A stretch of DNA of 64,000 nucleotides from Porodaedalea pini (taxonomy: Eukaryota > Basidiomycota > Agaricomycetes > Hymenochaetales > Hymenochaetaceae), in contig NBAY01000062.1 of the NCBI GenBank assembly GCA_002794775.1, positions 124,001-188,000 on the forward strand, read 5' to 3'. The position numbers were made by a program, and so were the translations under genes. The notes under the pieces were generated by a model, which was not told the DNA's origin, made no database searches, and saw only the letters and a program-made list of their open reading frames with translations. This document shows positions 38,589-49,560 of the stretch, piece after piece. The stretch's first letter is position 1, and the number at the start of each line of letters is the position of its first letter.

Positions 38589-39672
38589 TCAAGCTCCTAT
38601 ATAATCTGCAGTGGGTTCTGTGTTGAAATGAGTATATTTACTTATAGGTCCTGCAAGACGAGTTATGTACCTTTCTTTGAGGATTTCCCCTTTGCTTTCA
38701 CTCATCTGACAGACATCCCAGGTATCGACATTCCATTTAGTCCATCCCCACCCGGCTTTTATCTGGAGGGAATACAAGCTGAAGTCGGCGTAGCATGAAT
38801 ATCTTGAAATCTCACCTCTGGCTTCTTGTGTGGGGCTAATACCACGAGCCATTTGGCTTTTGTACTGAGCTCCCAGAGCAGGGAGAAGAGCTCTGACGGG
38901 GACTCGACAAGGTGCAGCGCGAATGAGCATATCACCATCTCCACCTTCCGGGCGTCGGCATCGGATGTGACAGGCTTCTGATTCTCACCTGAAGTTTCAA
39001 GAAAAAGGGATTTTGAAGTCGGTGGCAAGGCTCCTTCAGCAATATCTCTGAAGGATAAGGGCGAGCAGCTCATGTTCGTCCGTTCCTTGTATGCTTCTGT
39101 AGTGAACTGGTCCGTCGTCAACATCTCGATATACAGGGGTTGTTTCGCAACATACCGGATCGGCGGCCAATATCGTTGGTCGAGAGAAGTGTTCGTTGAG
39201 TTCTACATGTTGATGTGTTTTGTTCGGTCTTGAGATTGGTGATCGTTGGTTGGAAGCTTCACCTCGGGGCTCCTGGCTGTGTTCATATAGCTGAACCCTA
39301 GTTTGATACCATTGAAGGACGCATATCGTTGCTTCACCGCTGTTATCACGGTCAATATGTCAATATATATATATTCCCTTCATCGTTCACCTGCCTGTAA
39401 GTTTTGTTAGACTATAAATCTGACATCTATTTCTTTGAGAAAGACTTGCCGCAAGCCATATCAAAGACAGTGATTGCATCAAAATTGGAGAGCAATTGCT
39501 TCTCATACTTCCACCATCTTACAAGAAGATGCGGTTCAGTAACTTTGATAAATTCATATGGAAGACTGTACCTGTTGAGCCAGTCGAATAAACAGGCCTT
39601 CACTCCGGGAAAGTGAGGGTTACGATACGATTTACCGACTTTCATGTAATACTGTGTTTCATGCAGTGGCAT
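38589..39672 (-). CDS. SAM-dependent methyltransferase
   Basis: Class I methyltransferase with unknown substrate. Reverse-strand exons 39672-39446, 39339-39263, 39202-39156, 39106-38816 and 38762-38589 give 271 residues in one frame. The first exon ends within VFDMACGNGEA (SAM motif I, completed by splicing). The second acidic position is in ILAADP, and VEMVICSFALHLVESPSELF is motif IV/V; the protein continues WLVVLAPHKKPEIKAGWGWTKWNVDTWD. The N-terminus MPLHETQYYMKVGKSYRNPHFPGV is the conserved start of this fungal group. No membrane segment. It shares a ~320 bp divergent promoter with the HIT gene. Confidence 0.85.
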
Positions 39673-39990
39673 AGATATTTTTATTGTAGAGTAGAATAGA
39701 GGATGCTTACCTCTGATATACCATGCTCCGCATAATTTGCACGCATCGAATGGGACAGATTACCGGTAGACATCGCCTTTTAGTACCAATGTTAATATTA
39801 ATGCTCGACGGCAATGAGCAAGTCTGGTCACGTCGATCATTCATTGCCACCGAATCTTGACATTGACGCCTGCAAAGCCGACGCAACGATTCGACAACTA
39901 CTACCAATTCTGCTAATTTCTGCTTGAATGACTTCATTCATTATAGGTGCTCACGTAGATCGCCGTGTTGCTGCAAGGTGGAAAACAGAA
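39673..39990. promoter_or_regulatory. Divergent promoter, methyltransferase / HIT protein
   Basis: About 318 bp between start codons. An in-frame ATG at 39928 would extend the HIT protein by 21 residues; I prefer 39991 because the fold starts there. No specific element is recognised. Confidence 0.4.
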
Positions 39991-40645
39991 ATGCACAGCT
40001 GCGCGTTTTGTCGGATAATTCATCAAGGAGAGCCCGCTTACAAGGTGTACGAGAATGAGAAGGTTATCGCCATGCTAGGTCGCTTTCACCCATGTCTGCC
40101 ACGTCCCGTGTACTGAACAATTCTCTTTCTTGTCCACGATATTATCTGAAGATATCGCTCCTCTTAGACCTGGGCATGTACTGGTGATCCCCAAAGAGCA
40201 TCATTCGCATTTGTCTGAGCTACCGGAAGATATCGCTGGCGCTGTAGGCCAGGCAGTATCGAAGCTTGCAAACGCATTGACGAAAGGTATGTCGTAGATG
40301 AATGTGGTCTTAAAGTTCATCTTTGACAGTGATATTAGCGATGGGCAACAATGGTCTCAACGTTGTCTGCAACCAAGAATACGCTCAGGCCATTCCTCAT
40401 GTGCGCATTGCAGTCAATTTACTCGAGAATGCATCTCATTTATGATCTCTAAGGTTCATTATCACATCATACCTGCTCCTACGTTCGATGCTACCTCTAA
40501 GATCTCAGTCCTACCGACATCAGAAGAGAGGCGGGAATCGCCACTATCACATAGAGAAATGCATCAGAAGGAGTTCGAAGCGCGGAACGAATTGGATAAT
40601 GAGGATGCACAGGAACTTGTGCGAAGAATTAAATCGAAGTTGTGA
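39991..40645 (+). CDS. HIT-family nucleotide hydrolase/transferase (HINT branch)
   Basis: Small enzyme that hydrolyses nucleoside phosphoramidates or related AMP-linked substrates. Exons 39991-40078, 40152-40286, 40339-40400, 40454-40645 give 158 residues. The start MHSCAFCRIIHQGEPAYKVYEN is the HINT-type N-terminus with the zinc-type CxxC. The helix SELPEDIAGAVGQAVSKLANAL and MGNNGLNVVCNQEYAQAIPHVHYHIIPAP follow, the last giving the His triad HxHxHxx, assembled across the third intron. A charged C-terminal extension (EERRESPLS … RRIKSKL) is typical of fungal members. Confidence 0.93.
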
Positions 40646-41438
40646 GCATTGCAAACAACGGTGAGTGTTTATTATACAGCGTACTTGGTCTTTGTTGGAG
40701 TTCTCCTTCATGTATGCTCTGACCGTGATTCTTCTAACATTTATTCTCCACAGAACCGTACAGTTTTAAAGTGATATTCAATGTGACTCATTGCTAAAGG
40801 AGTATGCGGGCGCACCGGATCGACGGGGCCAGCATTGTGAAACAGGCTGCGAGTCCTAGATTCATCTTACCTTGAGACCGGCAAGCTCCTAACGCATAGA
40901 CCTTGGCGCTCCTTGTTTATCAGTTCAGTTCAAATCACTTCATTTACTGCGGCGTTTAGTCGCTATGAACTAGTACGTTTTCTATAGCTTTCTGCTCCTT
41001 CCCGGCGTTTGTGGACAAAAACGCGGTACGTTGGCCTTCCCGCATAGCTTTCATTGAATACACTGTAATCCAACGTTAGAAAGGGGCGTGCATGAATACG
41101 TGCTTTCGGACCCGAGCTTTTATCTCGCTTCATCAAATCTAAGTTCGATTTCGATTTCACCTTATCTTAAGTAAAAGGAGGTTGAATATTCTGAAATATG
41201 TGCTCTGGAGGCAAGACGCAACACTTGTAAATCGATATACAGAAGTTTTTCCTCGTGTTCTTGCCGCTTTCGAAACCGATCGAGTCGGATATCCGGTCTT
41301 TTCTACCTTCCAAGGTTAGAGTGGGCGCCCGACCTTCTCTTCCGGAGCAATCTGCCGAATAGTCTCCTAGCTATTCATTGGTAATCAATTTGCATATAAG
41401 TTGCGACCTTCAGCTGCTTCAGGTGGGCGTTAATCAAC
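40646..41438. other. Intergenic, putative peroxidase promoter
   Basis: About 790 bp between the HIT gene and the peroxidase. Nothing with family support was found on either strand. The A+T-rich part just before 41439 (GCATATAAGTTGCG at 41392) has a TATA-like core ~45 bp upstream of the start codon. Confidence 0.45.
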
Positions 41439-43464
41439 ATGCTTTGTCTCTGGCCTCTATTCATCCTCTGTGCTTTTCTTCCGTCAGTCGCCTTGTCATC
41501 CGGTTCTTCTGGGATCGTGAATCAACTTGAGCATCTTCTAGTCGATACTGGCGGCTTTAACGACGGTGGTTTCAAGGCCGGTGTCACCCCATGCAGCGTC
41601 TATAGCCAGGGCGCGCAAAACTTGGGTCGTCAAACTGCTGCACAGTGGCTCAGGTAGATATTGATATTGTAACTAGTGTCGGCTAACTGTCTGATATCTC
41701 GCAACGCAATTTAGAATGTCATTTCATGATTTCGCGACGGCAAATGTGGCTGCCGGAATTGGAGGCTTAGATGCCTCGATTGGATTCGAAACGGACCGTG
41801 ATGAGAACAAAGGCGTAGCCATGAATGACTCTCTCACTGCATTCGCACCTTTCGTGAATAAGTACGCTTCTAGTCAGTGACCATGATTTCCTTTTAACTC
41901 TGTCTTATGGCTGAGGGTAGTTAAGTGGCGGATATGATTGCTCTAGGTGCCATTACGGCCATAGGCGCATGCGACGGTCCTCTCATTCCTTACAAAGGTG
42001 GTAGAAAAGATGCCACTACGGCTGGGGATTTTGGTGTCCCGGAGGAATTTGGAAGTCTCAAAGAGCACCTGAAACAGTTTGCGCGCGCTGGGCTTGACCA
42101 GACTGAGATGATTCAATTGACCGCATGCGGACACACCATCGGTTCTGTTCATCACGCTGGGTTCCCAGATGTCGTAGGAAAGGGAGCGGAGACACCTCAG
42201 AACCTTGGCGGGGGTGTTCACTTCGATGATACACATGATGTGTTCGACAATCATATGTGAGCTATCTTTTTCTTCTTCTGCTATGCGAGGGCTTTCTTAC
42301 TTAGCCTTATCTAGTGCAACGAACTATATTGACGGAAATAGTTCCGACCCACTCGTCACCTCACCGAACGTCACTGTTCGCTCTGACCTGCGGATCTTTA
42401 GTTCTGACAACAACGCAACAATGAAAACGTACTCGACCTGCTTTCTGTGCATATCCATCGGCACTGATTTACATTCTTTTTATAGTCTAGCACAGTCTAA
42501 CGACGCGTTTCTTTCTACTTGCACTCGAGTGATCGCCAAGATGCTGAATACAGTCCCCAAGGGCGTTGATCTCGTGCCGGTATCGCCAATCGCAATAAAA
42601 CCAGTCAACATTCAGCTTTCGGTGGACTCAGATGGAAAAATGACCTTCTCTGGTGCCATCAGGTTATTAAGCTCGAAGGGCTTCTTCGAAACCTCACGAA
42701 GAAAAGCGATGTCAGTGCTCGAATGGCTCGGCTGCGCTGCCCTCCGATGAGTTAATATCATTTTCAGGATATCTTATAATCTCCGCAATGGACAATCGTG
42801 TGCGTCTTGCGCCGTAGAGGCAATTTACAACTCGGAGACAACAAAGGGCACTTCTCTCTACGGAGATACGTTTTACTACTTGTTTTCGACAGAGATTGAT
42901 GCCTCGAAGGGCATTTCTTCATACACTATCACGATATACGAGTCATCCCATGCTCTCTCGCCTCGGACAGTGAAGACATTCACTATACAAGACTCTGTGA
43001 TGTGGCTGCCGGAGTTTAGCAGTTTGACCGAGATGAACGGGAAAATTATTGGGACGATCTCTGCAGCGGTAAGTATTAGTTCGTTGAACATTTACACTGA
43101 CGTCGAACTGTGTATTTCTAGGTTCGACAGTCGACGAAATCGTGTTCAGTGAAAGCACTAATTCATACCCCAGAGGACCAGCTCGGTTCTAAAAACCCGC
43201 GCGTTGCGCAATATGATCTTTTGCTCGACGCTGTTCGCTCCCTCGGAGACTCAGGCTATAATTTGTATTCCTCCACAACGAAGGGAGTGCTTCCCATAAA
43301 AAACATGACGACTGCGTCGCGAACAACAGTTGACATTGAGCTGACCTCGGGGACGCAAACTTACGTGGACGATTTCCGAGAATTGTCTGTCACCGTGGTA
43401 CGTTGCCGAAGGTCCTTCCTTTAGTGGCTCTGAGCTTGCTGACTATCTGGACCCCTAGGCATAG
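41439..43464 (+). CDS. Secreted class II-type heme peroxidase
   Basis: Extracellular H2O2-dependent oxidase of the plant/fungal peroxidase superfamily. A signal peptide opens the protein (MLCLWPLFILCAFLPSVALS). Exons include 41439-41653, 41715-41872, 41926-42256, one or two exons between 42315 and 42662, 42768-43068, 43122-43397 and a two-codon last exon 43459-43464. The distal site is RMSFHDFA (Arg and His, with an intron inside the Arg codon). YASMADMIALGAI follows, and the proximal haem ligand is in LTACGHTIGSVHH. NNA/NNS/NDS glycosylation sites are frequent. The Mn-binding and catalytic-Trp residues of ligninases cannot be assigned. Beyond the haem domain a ~200-residue C-terminal region rich in beta-type sequence (SYTITIYESSHALS) and containing CASC is unusual for ligninases. 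The joins around 42440-42500 are uncertain. Confidence 0.85.
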
Positions 43465-43600
43465 ACTCTCTCTGCATCTCTTTTTCCTATCGATCCGGGT
43501 GTTCTGGTATGGTAGATTATTAATCTAGCACATTTTTATCTAAACCCACTTTCAGACAGATCGAAATACACATGAAGTGAAAAAAAAAGTAATGTTTCAA

Positions 43601-45131
43601 TTAGATATCGGCCGGTTGTTCCACCAATTGTGGTTGCCTGGTAGCCCAAGCAAAGTGCGAGCGTGGGTTATTCAGCAGAGCCTGCATTTCAAGCACTTGA
43701 ATGCTATCGCTACCGAGCTCTATTGAGTACCAAGCCTGCGCTAGTTTCGCCCACGCTGATACAGCTTTCTCGCTGGCGTAGAGAGAATTGAACATGTAAA
43801 TGTCCTGATGATGGGATTGCAAATTTGCACTCACTCAGCATGTGCAACTGCAACGTGCGCAACGTCTGCTGCGAGTCTTCCACGCTCGCTCCAGTACTTT
43901 TCCTTTTCCCCGAGCTCCCAAATTTCTTTCGCAATCCGGGAAGCACTGGCCCCGTCGATCCGTCTTTGACCCCAGGTCGCAAATGCCTGACTAAGAGAAC
44001 TCATCCTTGCAAGGCGCTCGTCAGAAACAGCAGACTCTGCTTCAGACAGTGAGCAGACAGAGCAAGAACACGTGAAATCGTAATAGTTCTTGAGGTAAAG
44101 TCTGAAGGAGAGATGGGTCGAAGTCAAATTAAGAATATAGAAGACGTACTGGCGTTCGTGACGTGACTTCTTAGTATCTGTATACGTAGTGAGAAGCTCC
44201 TAATAACACAACCCAGGATCAACAAGATTTCGAGCGGTCTTTAATCTACCTTACCTGACCACGATTTATCGGTTTTAGAGCATGCACAACGAGGAGACTT
44301 TCACGTGGTCTCCATGAATATACCGAATTGAAGGCTGCACTGCAGCCATGATTCATCCTCGCCGTTTGAGGAAAGAGTCCGACGTTGTCTCCAGCGGATA
44401 TCGCATTCGTCTGAAATATGGCCAACGTCACATCGTCATCGGACAGGGTGTTGCGTGAGTTCAGGTCTTTGGCCGGCATAACGTATGATAGAGAATAGAA
44501 TACATCTCGTTCACTTCGTGTTAGGATATTTAGGCGATCTTTTATGACTTCAACAGGAGATAAGCTCGCTGGATGAGATGTATTAGCATTACAATCAGCT
44601 GACTAGTCATTGAAATGCTTCCCACTTGAACTTGGTACAACGATCAAGGGCTTTTCTTTGATAAGCAATTCGCCTTGCTATGATGACTTCAGTGTTAGTG
44701 CCTTTGAACAAGGCATCACAAATAGCTCAAACGCACTTTGATATCTTTCGATGCTATGAGACCCTTTCCTCGTCCTGGAAGGTCGACAACAACGAAGGCA
44801 GGGACTTCAGCACCGACTCGGACCTCCTGTGAGTTTATGGAAGTTCGGAATAATCTACTGTCCGTCACAAAAGGATAAGCAGCAGCAGCAGCCACTACAA
44901 TAGCAATCAGGATGGCAACTGTTGCATCCGATCTGTGTAAGCCTTAGTCAGAGTGGTCTTTTCCATTATAAAGGATGGAGTTTTTGAGGATACAAACGGT
45001 CGGTACGTGTTCAGAAGTCGAATGCCTGATCCCGCATCAGCTTTCGCTTTCCGGGTGTTGATTCTCTTCTGTAAATGAGACCTTGAATTCCCTCTATCAG
45101 AGACAGAAAGTTTCAATGCCTTGTTCGACAT
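43601..45131 (-). CDS. SET-domain protein with N-terminal membrane segment
   Basis: Probable SMYD-like protein methyltransferase. Read on the reverse strand, a hydrophobic stretch (TVAILIAIVVAAAAAYPF) near 44910 precedes the SET start VVVDLPGRGKGLIASKDI and QGELLIKEKPLIVVP. The core contains SAGDNVGLFPQTARMNHGCSAAFN and LKPINRGQELLTTYTDTK, and the post-SET cysteines are YDFTCSCSVC. The C-terminal part is helical and repeat-like (WYSIELGSDSIQVLEMQ). The stop is at 43601. The first exon is uncertain: an ATG at 45131 with a short exon is plausible, but the real start could be the exon carrying the hydrophobic stretch. The start lies ~40 bp from the inverted repeat of the mobile element, which therefore occupies its promoter. 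Confidence 0.8.
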
Positions 45132-45171
45132 TGTCGCTTAAGACTGACGGCAGTTCCACGTAAACTGAGTG

Positions 45172-45553
45172 AGCCGTTTGCAAAAAAGCTGGCAAAAGCT
45201 GAGATCATGTGATTTTTGTGCATTGAGCACCTCAAATTTGTCAAAATACAAAATAGATTTTGACCGTTTTGCATCAAATAAGTTTCTAAGTTCATTGTTT
45301 TATCTCTGGTTTTATATCAGTGCAAAATAGTGTGAGAAATATGCATACAAGTTCTGGAAATTGTGATAAACATTGAGTTTGCATGCATCTGGCTTGTCTA
45401 TTTTATTGTGACCTCAAAACTGCACCTCCAATGAGGCAAAGCAGTCTATTATGATACTGTGAACCTATTATGAATCTACATGTCCATTTGGGACTGTATT
45501 GTTTGCTCCACATGCCACTTTGACATCAGGAAAAACCTCCCGCTCAGAAACCC
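45172..45553 (+). repeat. Left terminal inverted repeat
   Basis: The part 45172-45523 matches the right repeat continuously. After that, CATCAGGAAAAACCTCCCGC-TCAGAAACC (45524-45553) matches the inner piece 51406-51428 on the other side of the nested fold-back. The very outer end differs by one T (CCGTTTGC versus CCGTTGC). Confidence 0.9.
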
Positions 45554-45899
45554 TTAGAAAGTTATTAGAATTGTAGAAAATTGTAGAATCTTTGGAATGT
45601 CCTGAGAATGCAGTCCAAATTTTAGAAAACTTGTAGAATTTCATGGAAAATTTTACAAGTTTTGGAATTGAACAGAATCGGCAGCTTGAAATTTAGAATA
45701 TGGATAGAAAAATGACACACCTCATAGATTCTATGGAATTTTTTAGAATAAAAAACCGATTGTGGAATTCATTAGATTCTGCCATGGCTTGACACAGGTG
45801 CAGGTACTAGATTGGCTTCTTGGACCTATACTGGGACCCATGAACTATCTGCAGGTTACAGTGTTTTTCATAAGTCTTGAGACATGCATATGTGAAGAT

Positions 45900-46590
45900 C
45901 ACAAAATTTGAGCATTTCAGCACCTCAAAAACTTGTAAAATCCATATCTCTGTCAATTCTTCACAGAATCAGTTCAAAAATGTTGCCAAATTTATTTCTC
46001 AACAGCTTCTAAATTTTTGTGAGCTTAGTAGACAGAAGGTGGAATATTGAGGCTGCAGTAGTGAGAATGGGTGTTTTTCTAGGAAAACTCCTTCCCTGAT
46101 TTTTCTTGAGCTCAATTTTGAAGCTAATGACATGAAACTTGTTGGAGAATGGTCTATATATTATACTGTTGATGTTATCAGGGATGAACTAGAGTGAATG
46201 TCTCCTCTTGTCCTGTTTGACTGTTGTGCTGAAACTCTCAAACTCACCCAAATTTGCTTGACTCAGGCAGTTGTCAAAAAATGCCTGCATTGCTATAAGC
46301 CATCTATAATTTAATATACAATATATAGACCATTCTCCAACAAGTTTCATGTCATTAGCTTCAAAATTGAGCCCAAGAAAAATCAGGGAAGGAGTTTTTC
46401 TAGAAAAACACCCATTCTCACTACTGCAGCCTCAATATTCCACCTTCTGTCCTCTAAGCTCACATAAATTTTAGAAACCATTGAAACATGAATTTATCAA
46501 CTTTTTTGAAGAGTTTTTGTGAAGAATTGAGTGAGATATGATGTATTTTGTATTTGGAGGCACTTCAGGTGACAAAAACTGCTGAGTCCA
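45900..46590. repeat. Internal long inverted repeat (~155 bp strong core arms)
   Basis: 46010-46163 (GAGCTTAGTAGACAGAAGGT … GAATGGTCTATATATT) is the inverted complement of 46318-46475 with only scattered differences, around a ~154 bp centre. Outside the core the two sides remain recognisably similar but more diverged, to about 45900 and 46590. It resembles a fold-back or MITE insertion inside the larger element and has no coding potential. Confidence 0.85.
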
Positions 46591-46617
46591 ATCCTGGACG
46601 CGTCGTCCACAGAAGAG

Positions 46618-46920
46618 GTGTGGGAACTTGATCACGTGTATGTTGGTTTTGACGCGACTCGCCACATATCGCCTTCACATCTGCTGCCACTCCAATATGT
46701 CTGGTGCCGACGTCCTTACAGAATGTCTAAAAAAACCCTCGATCACATCCACCACAACCATCACACACGAAGTGGTAGCTTCGCCGGCCGCCTGGTGGGA
46801 TGCACTCACTGCTGCAGGCAACATGCCGTCCGACTTCCGACTTTCAACTTGCTCATCTTCAAGCCGAAGACCGTAAAGCTGGAACTTCTCTGCACTGAAC
46901 AAACTGTCAAGTGAAGAGCG
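46618..46920 (+). pseudogene. Prolyl-tRNA synthetase N-terminal fragment
   Basis: Within the element. In one frame the text reads LTECLKKPSITSTTTITHEVVASPAAWWDALTA and, after a frame change near 46835, FNLLIFKPKTVKLELL. This order (SP-A-W-x-AL … IFKPK) is that of the N-terminal appended domain of fungal cytosolic prolyl-tRNA synthetase. It stops abruptly at about 46915, where eIF4G sequence begins. No intact start or frame, so a fragment. Confidence 0.65.
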
Positions 46921-46924
46921 CTTC

Positions 46925-48945
46925 ATGCGCTCGATGTCAATGAGTGGTGGGCACGGTGGCCTTCCATTCGCAGGTGGGTGTCCATCGCCTATGGTTCGCT
47001 CTTCCAGTCAGGTGGCGCGGGCGCTGTGGGCAACAAGCGTACGCGTAGGAAATGTGGCGGTTCAACACGCAACGAGTCGGACCGTATCAGCGCTTCTGTC
47101 AATCAGTTCAAAGTGAACGCTACTTCCTCCTTCGAACACGTCGCGCCGCTCGAGCAGTCTGCGAACCGCTGGGCCGCTGGCAGCACGTCCAGGTGTGGGG
47201 CCTCAATTGACACAGACTCACCTGAGATTGTGGACAAGAAAATCCATTTGCTGCTCAACAAGCCCACTATGGAGAAGTTGGAGTCCATCTCAAACCAGAT
47301 CATTGCGTGGGCAAACAAGAGTGAGAGTGAGAAGGATGGGCGTACGCTTATTCAGCTCATTCGGCTTGTGTTCGAGAAGGCAACGGATGAGGCGGCCTGG
47401 AGTGAGATGTATGCTCGCTTGTGCCATAAGATGATGGAGCAGATCAGTCCGAACGTGCAGGATGATGGTATCCGCAATGCTGAGGGCAAGCCGATTACAG
47501 GTGATCAACTTTTCCGTAAGTACCTTCTGAATCGCTGTTAGGAAGACTTCGAGCGCGGCTGGACGCAGAAGGAGTCGATGGCGGCAGCGGCTCTCGTGAA
47601 GGCGACAGAGGATCAGGCTGTTAAGGATGCCAACGAAAAGGAAGAAAACAAGGAGGCTGGCGAGAGTGCGCTGTACTCGGACGAATACCACACTGCTCAG
47701 AAGGCCAAGCATCAAGGTCTCGGACTCGTCAAGTTCATCGGTGAGCTCTTCAATCTTCAGATGCTCATGGAGCGTATCATGTATGAGTGTATCAAGAAGC
47801 TGCTCAGCAACGTCGACAATCCCGAGGAGGAAGAGATCGAAATTTTATGTAAACTACTGACAAGTGTTTGTCAGGCGCTCGATACCTCTAAGGCTCGCGG
47901 ACACATGGATGTCTATTTCAGTCGGATGAAGGAGCTTGCGAAGAACAGCAACGTGTCGTGTCGTATGTGGTTCATGTTACAAGTGCGTACCTTCTGTTTC
48001 ATAGCCTTTCGTTGAGCTGACTTTCTTGGACAGGATGTGATTGAATTGCGGGAAAGGAAACGGACTACCCGCAACTTGGTCGCTGCTCCGTCGACAATCG
48101 CCCAGATCCATGAGGCTGTACGCGCTCTTGCTTTGTTAGCAAATTTCACTTGTGCTTACCAATATACAGGCCGCGAAAGAGAAGGCACGACAGGAGCAAC
48201 ATAACTTGGCACAGTCGGCCATGTTTCGTGGTGGTTCACGCCGTGGTCATGATCGTGACGGAAATGCTCAAATGGGTCCTGACGGATGGGCTGTCGCCTC
48301 TGGTCCTTCGAGGCCTGCAAACAAGGCGGGCGATCTGACGAACTTTGGCAGAATTCAGAATGGCAGTGGAACCATGAACTTCGGACCAGCTAGCGTCTTC
48401 ACGAAGAAGGGAGACAGCAAGCGCAACAGTGCGAGCCTTTCAAGGACAAATTCGAACACGAACATGTTCCAGATGCTGCAGGCCACTGAGGCCGCTAATG
48501 AGGCTCCTACTACATCCTCGTCTCGTCCAAGTCGCCTGTCAAGCCGTACAACGAGCGTCGACTTGACCCACAATGCACCTGTGGAACCTGCCCAGCCTGC
48601 TCAGCGTCCCAGACTTAACCTGCTTCCGCGTTCGACCCTTACAGGAGAAGTCGGAGAATAGTCCCGCTGAGACTCATGACGGCGAGGAGGACGAGGAGGA
48701 CGAGATTCTCGAGAAGGACTCTGGGAAAATTGTCGATGTCGAAGGAGCAAGCGGAAAAGAAGATTGACCAAGACCGCAAGGAGTTCTTCGCTATCCGCGA
48801 TATCGACGATGCGGAAGAGTATTTCTCTGCACTTCCCTCGGAGCATCAACATCTTCTCGTCGAGAAGCTTGTCATGTCTGCTATTGAGGCGAAGGAGGCT
48901 GGTGCCAAACTCGTTGCCGACCTGTTTGAGCGTGCACCGTATCAG
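46925..48945 (+). pseudogene. eIF4G fragment (MIF4G plus start of MA3)
   Basis: Piece of the translation initiation scaffold eIF4G. A frame change near 47010 precedes NKRTRRKCGG and VAPLEQSANRWAAGS. The MIF4G domain runs from KKIHLLLNKPTMEKLESIS (~47240) through QLIRLVFEKATDEAAWSEMYA, GLGLVKFIGELFNLQML and SNVSCRMWFMLQDVIELRERK (~48070). The MA3 start is KKIDQDRKEFFAIRDIDDAE (~48755). At 47539-47541 a TAG replaces the expected Gln codon in LLNRC-*-EDFERGW. Two typical introns are still present (47982-48033 and about 48120-48171), so the source was genomic DNA. It lies between two parts of a prolyl-tRNA synthetase. Confidence 0.85.
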
Positions 48946-49560
48946 CGCTGCTACCAGCCCGTTCAATGCGAATGTCGCTTCCTCGTCGAAACTGATGCCA
49001 ACACGTCCCCGAAGGTTATCACGGTGCTTGATGCATCGCTCGCATCATCGACTTCCCCCTTCGCCATACGTGCACTCGCCTCCAATTATACTGTCTTCCT
49101 CTCTGGAACCAACATTGCTTCATACTTGCGCATTCTCGGAACCGGGGAGATCAAGCTTCACGAAGTAGACTTCGCGACATTCAAGACCGATGCTGCGGCG
49201 CCTGCTCCGCCCACGTCTGCAATTGCCATTCAGGAAAAGGCAGCGAAAGAGGAAGGGAGAAACGACGGCGCCGTGAAGGCTGCGTTTGGCGTGAAGAAAG
49301 AGGTCGACTTTCCGGTATCGTATACGAACGTGTGCTGATTGTTCTGTAATCCCTCACTTAGTGCTGACAAGTATCATAGGTGCTGATCAAGGCCGATATG
49401 TTAGACTACTACAGCGTTAGTGGATGCTGCAGTCTGTATCACTGGCCGCACATCATCTGGGAAGCGGTACAAGGTATTTTGAAAAAACACGCATCTGCAT
49501 CTCAGGTTCTTACTTGCCGACAGAACGGTTCAACGCAAGAATCAAGGAGATGGGTGAGTG
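48946..49560 (+). pseudogene. Prolyl-tRNA synthetase fragment, copy A
   Basis: Continues in the same frame as the eIF4G MA3 piece: SPKVITVLDASLASSTSPF, then IRALASNYTVFLSGTNIASYL, KLHEVDF and GVKKEVDFPVSYTNV. After a retained intron (about 49334-49379) comes LIKADMLDYYSVSGC, the start of the synthetase catalytic core, then frame disruption (…WEAVQ… / …FNARIKEMG). The open stretch 48676-49338 is thus an in-frame fusion of MA3 and synthetase sequence. Confidence 0.8.

Noticed and set aside
46925..49338. A functional second eIF4G gene
   Set aside because: TAG at 47539 in place of a conserved Gln, a frame change near 47010, and truncation inside MA3 with ProRS sequence attached.
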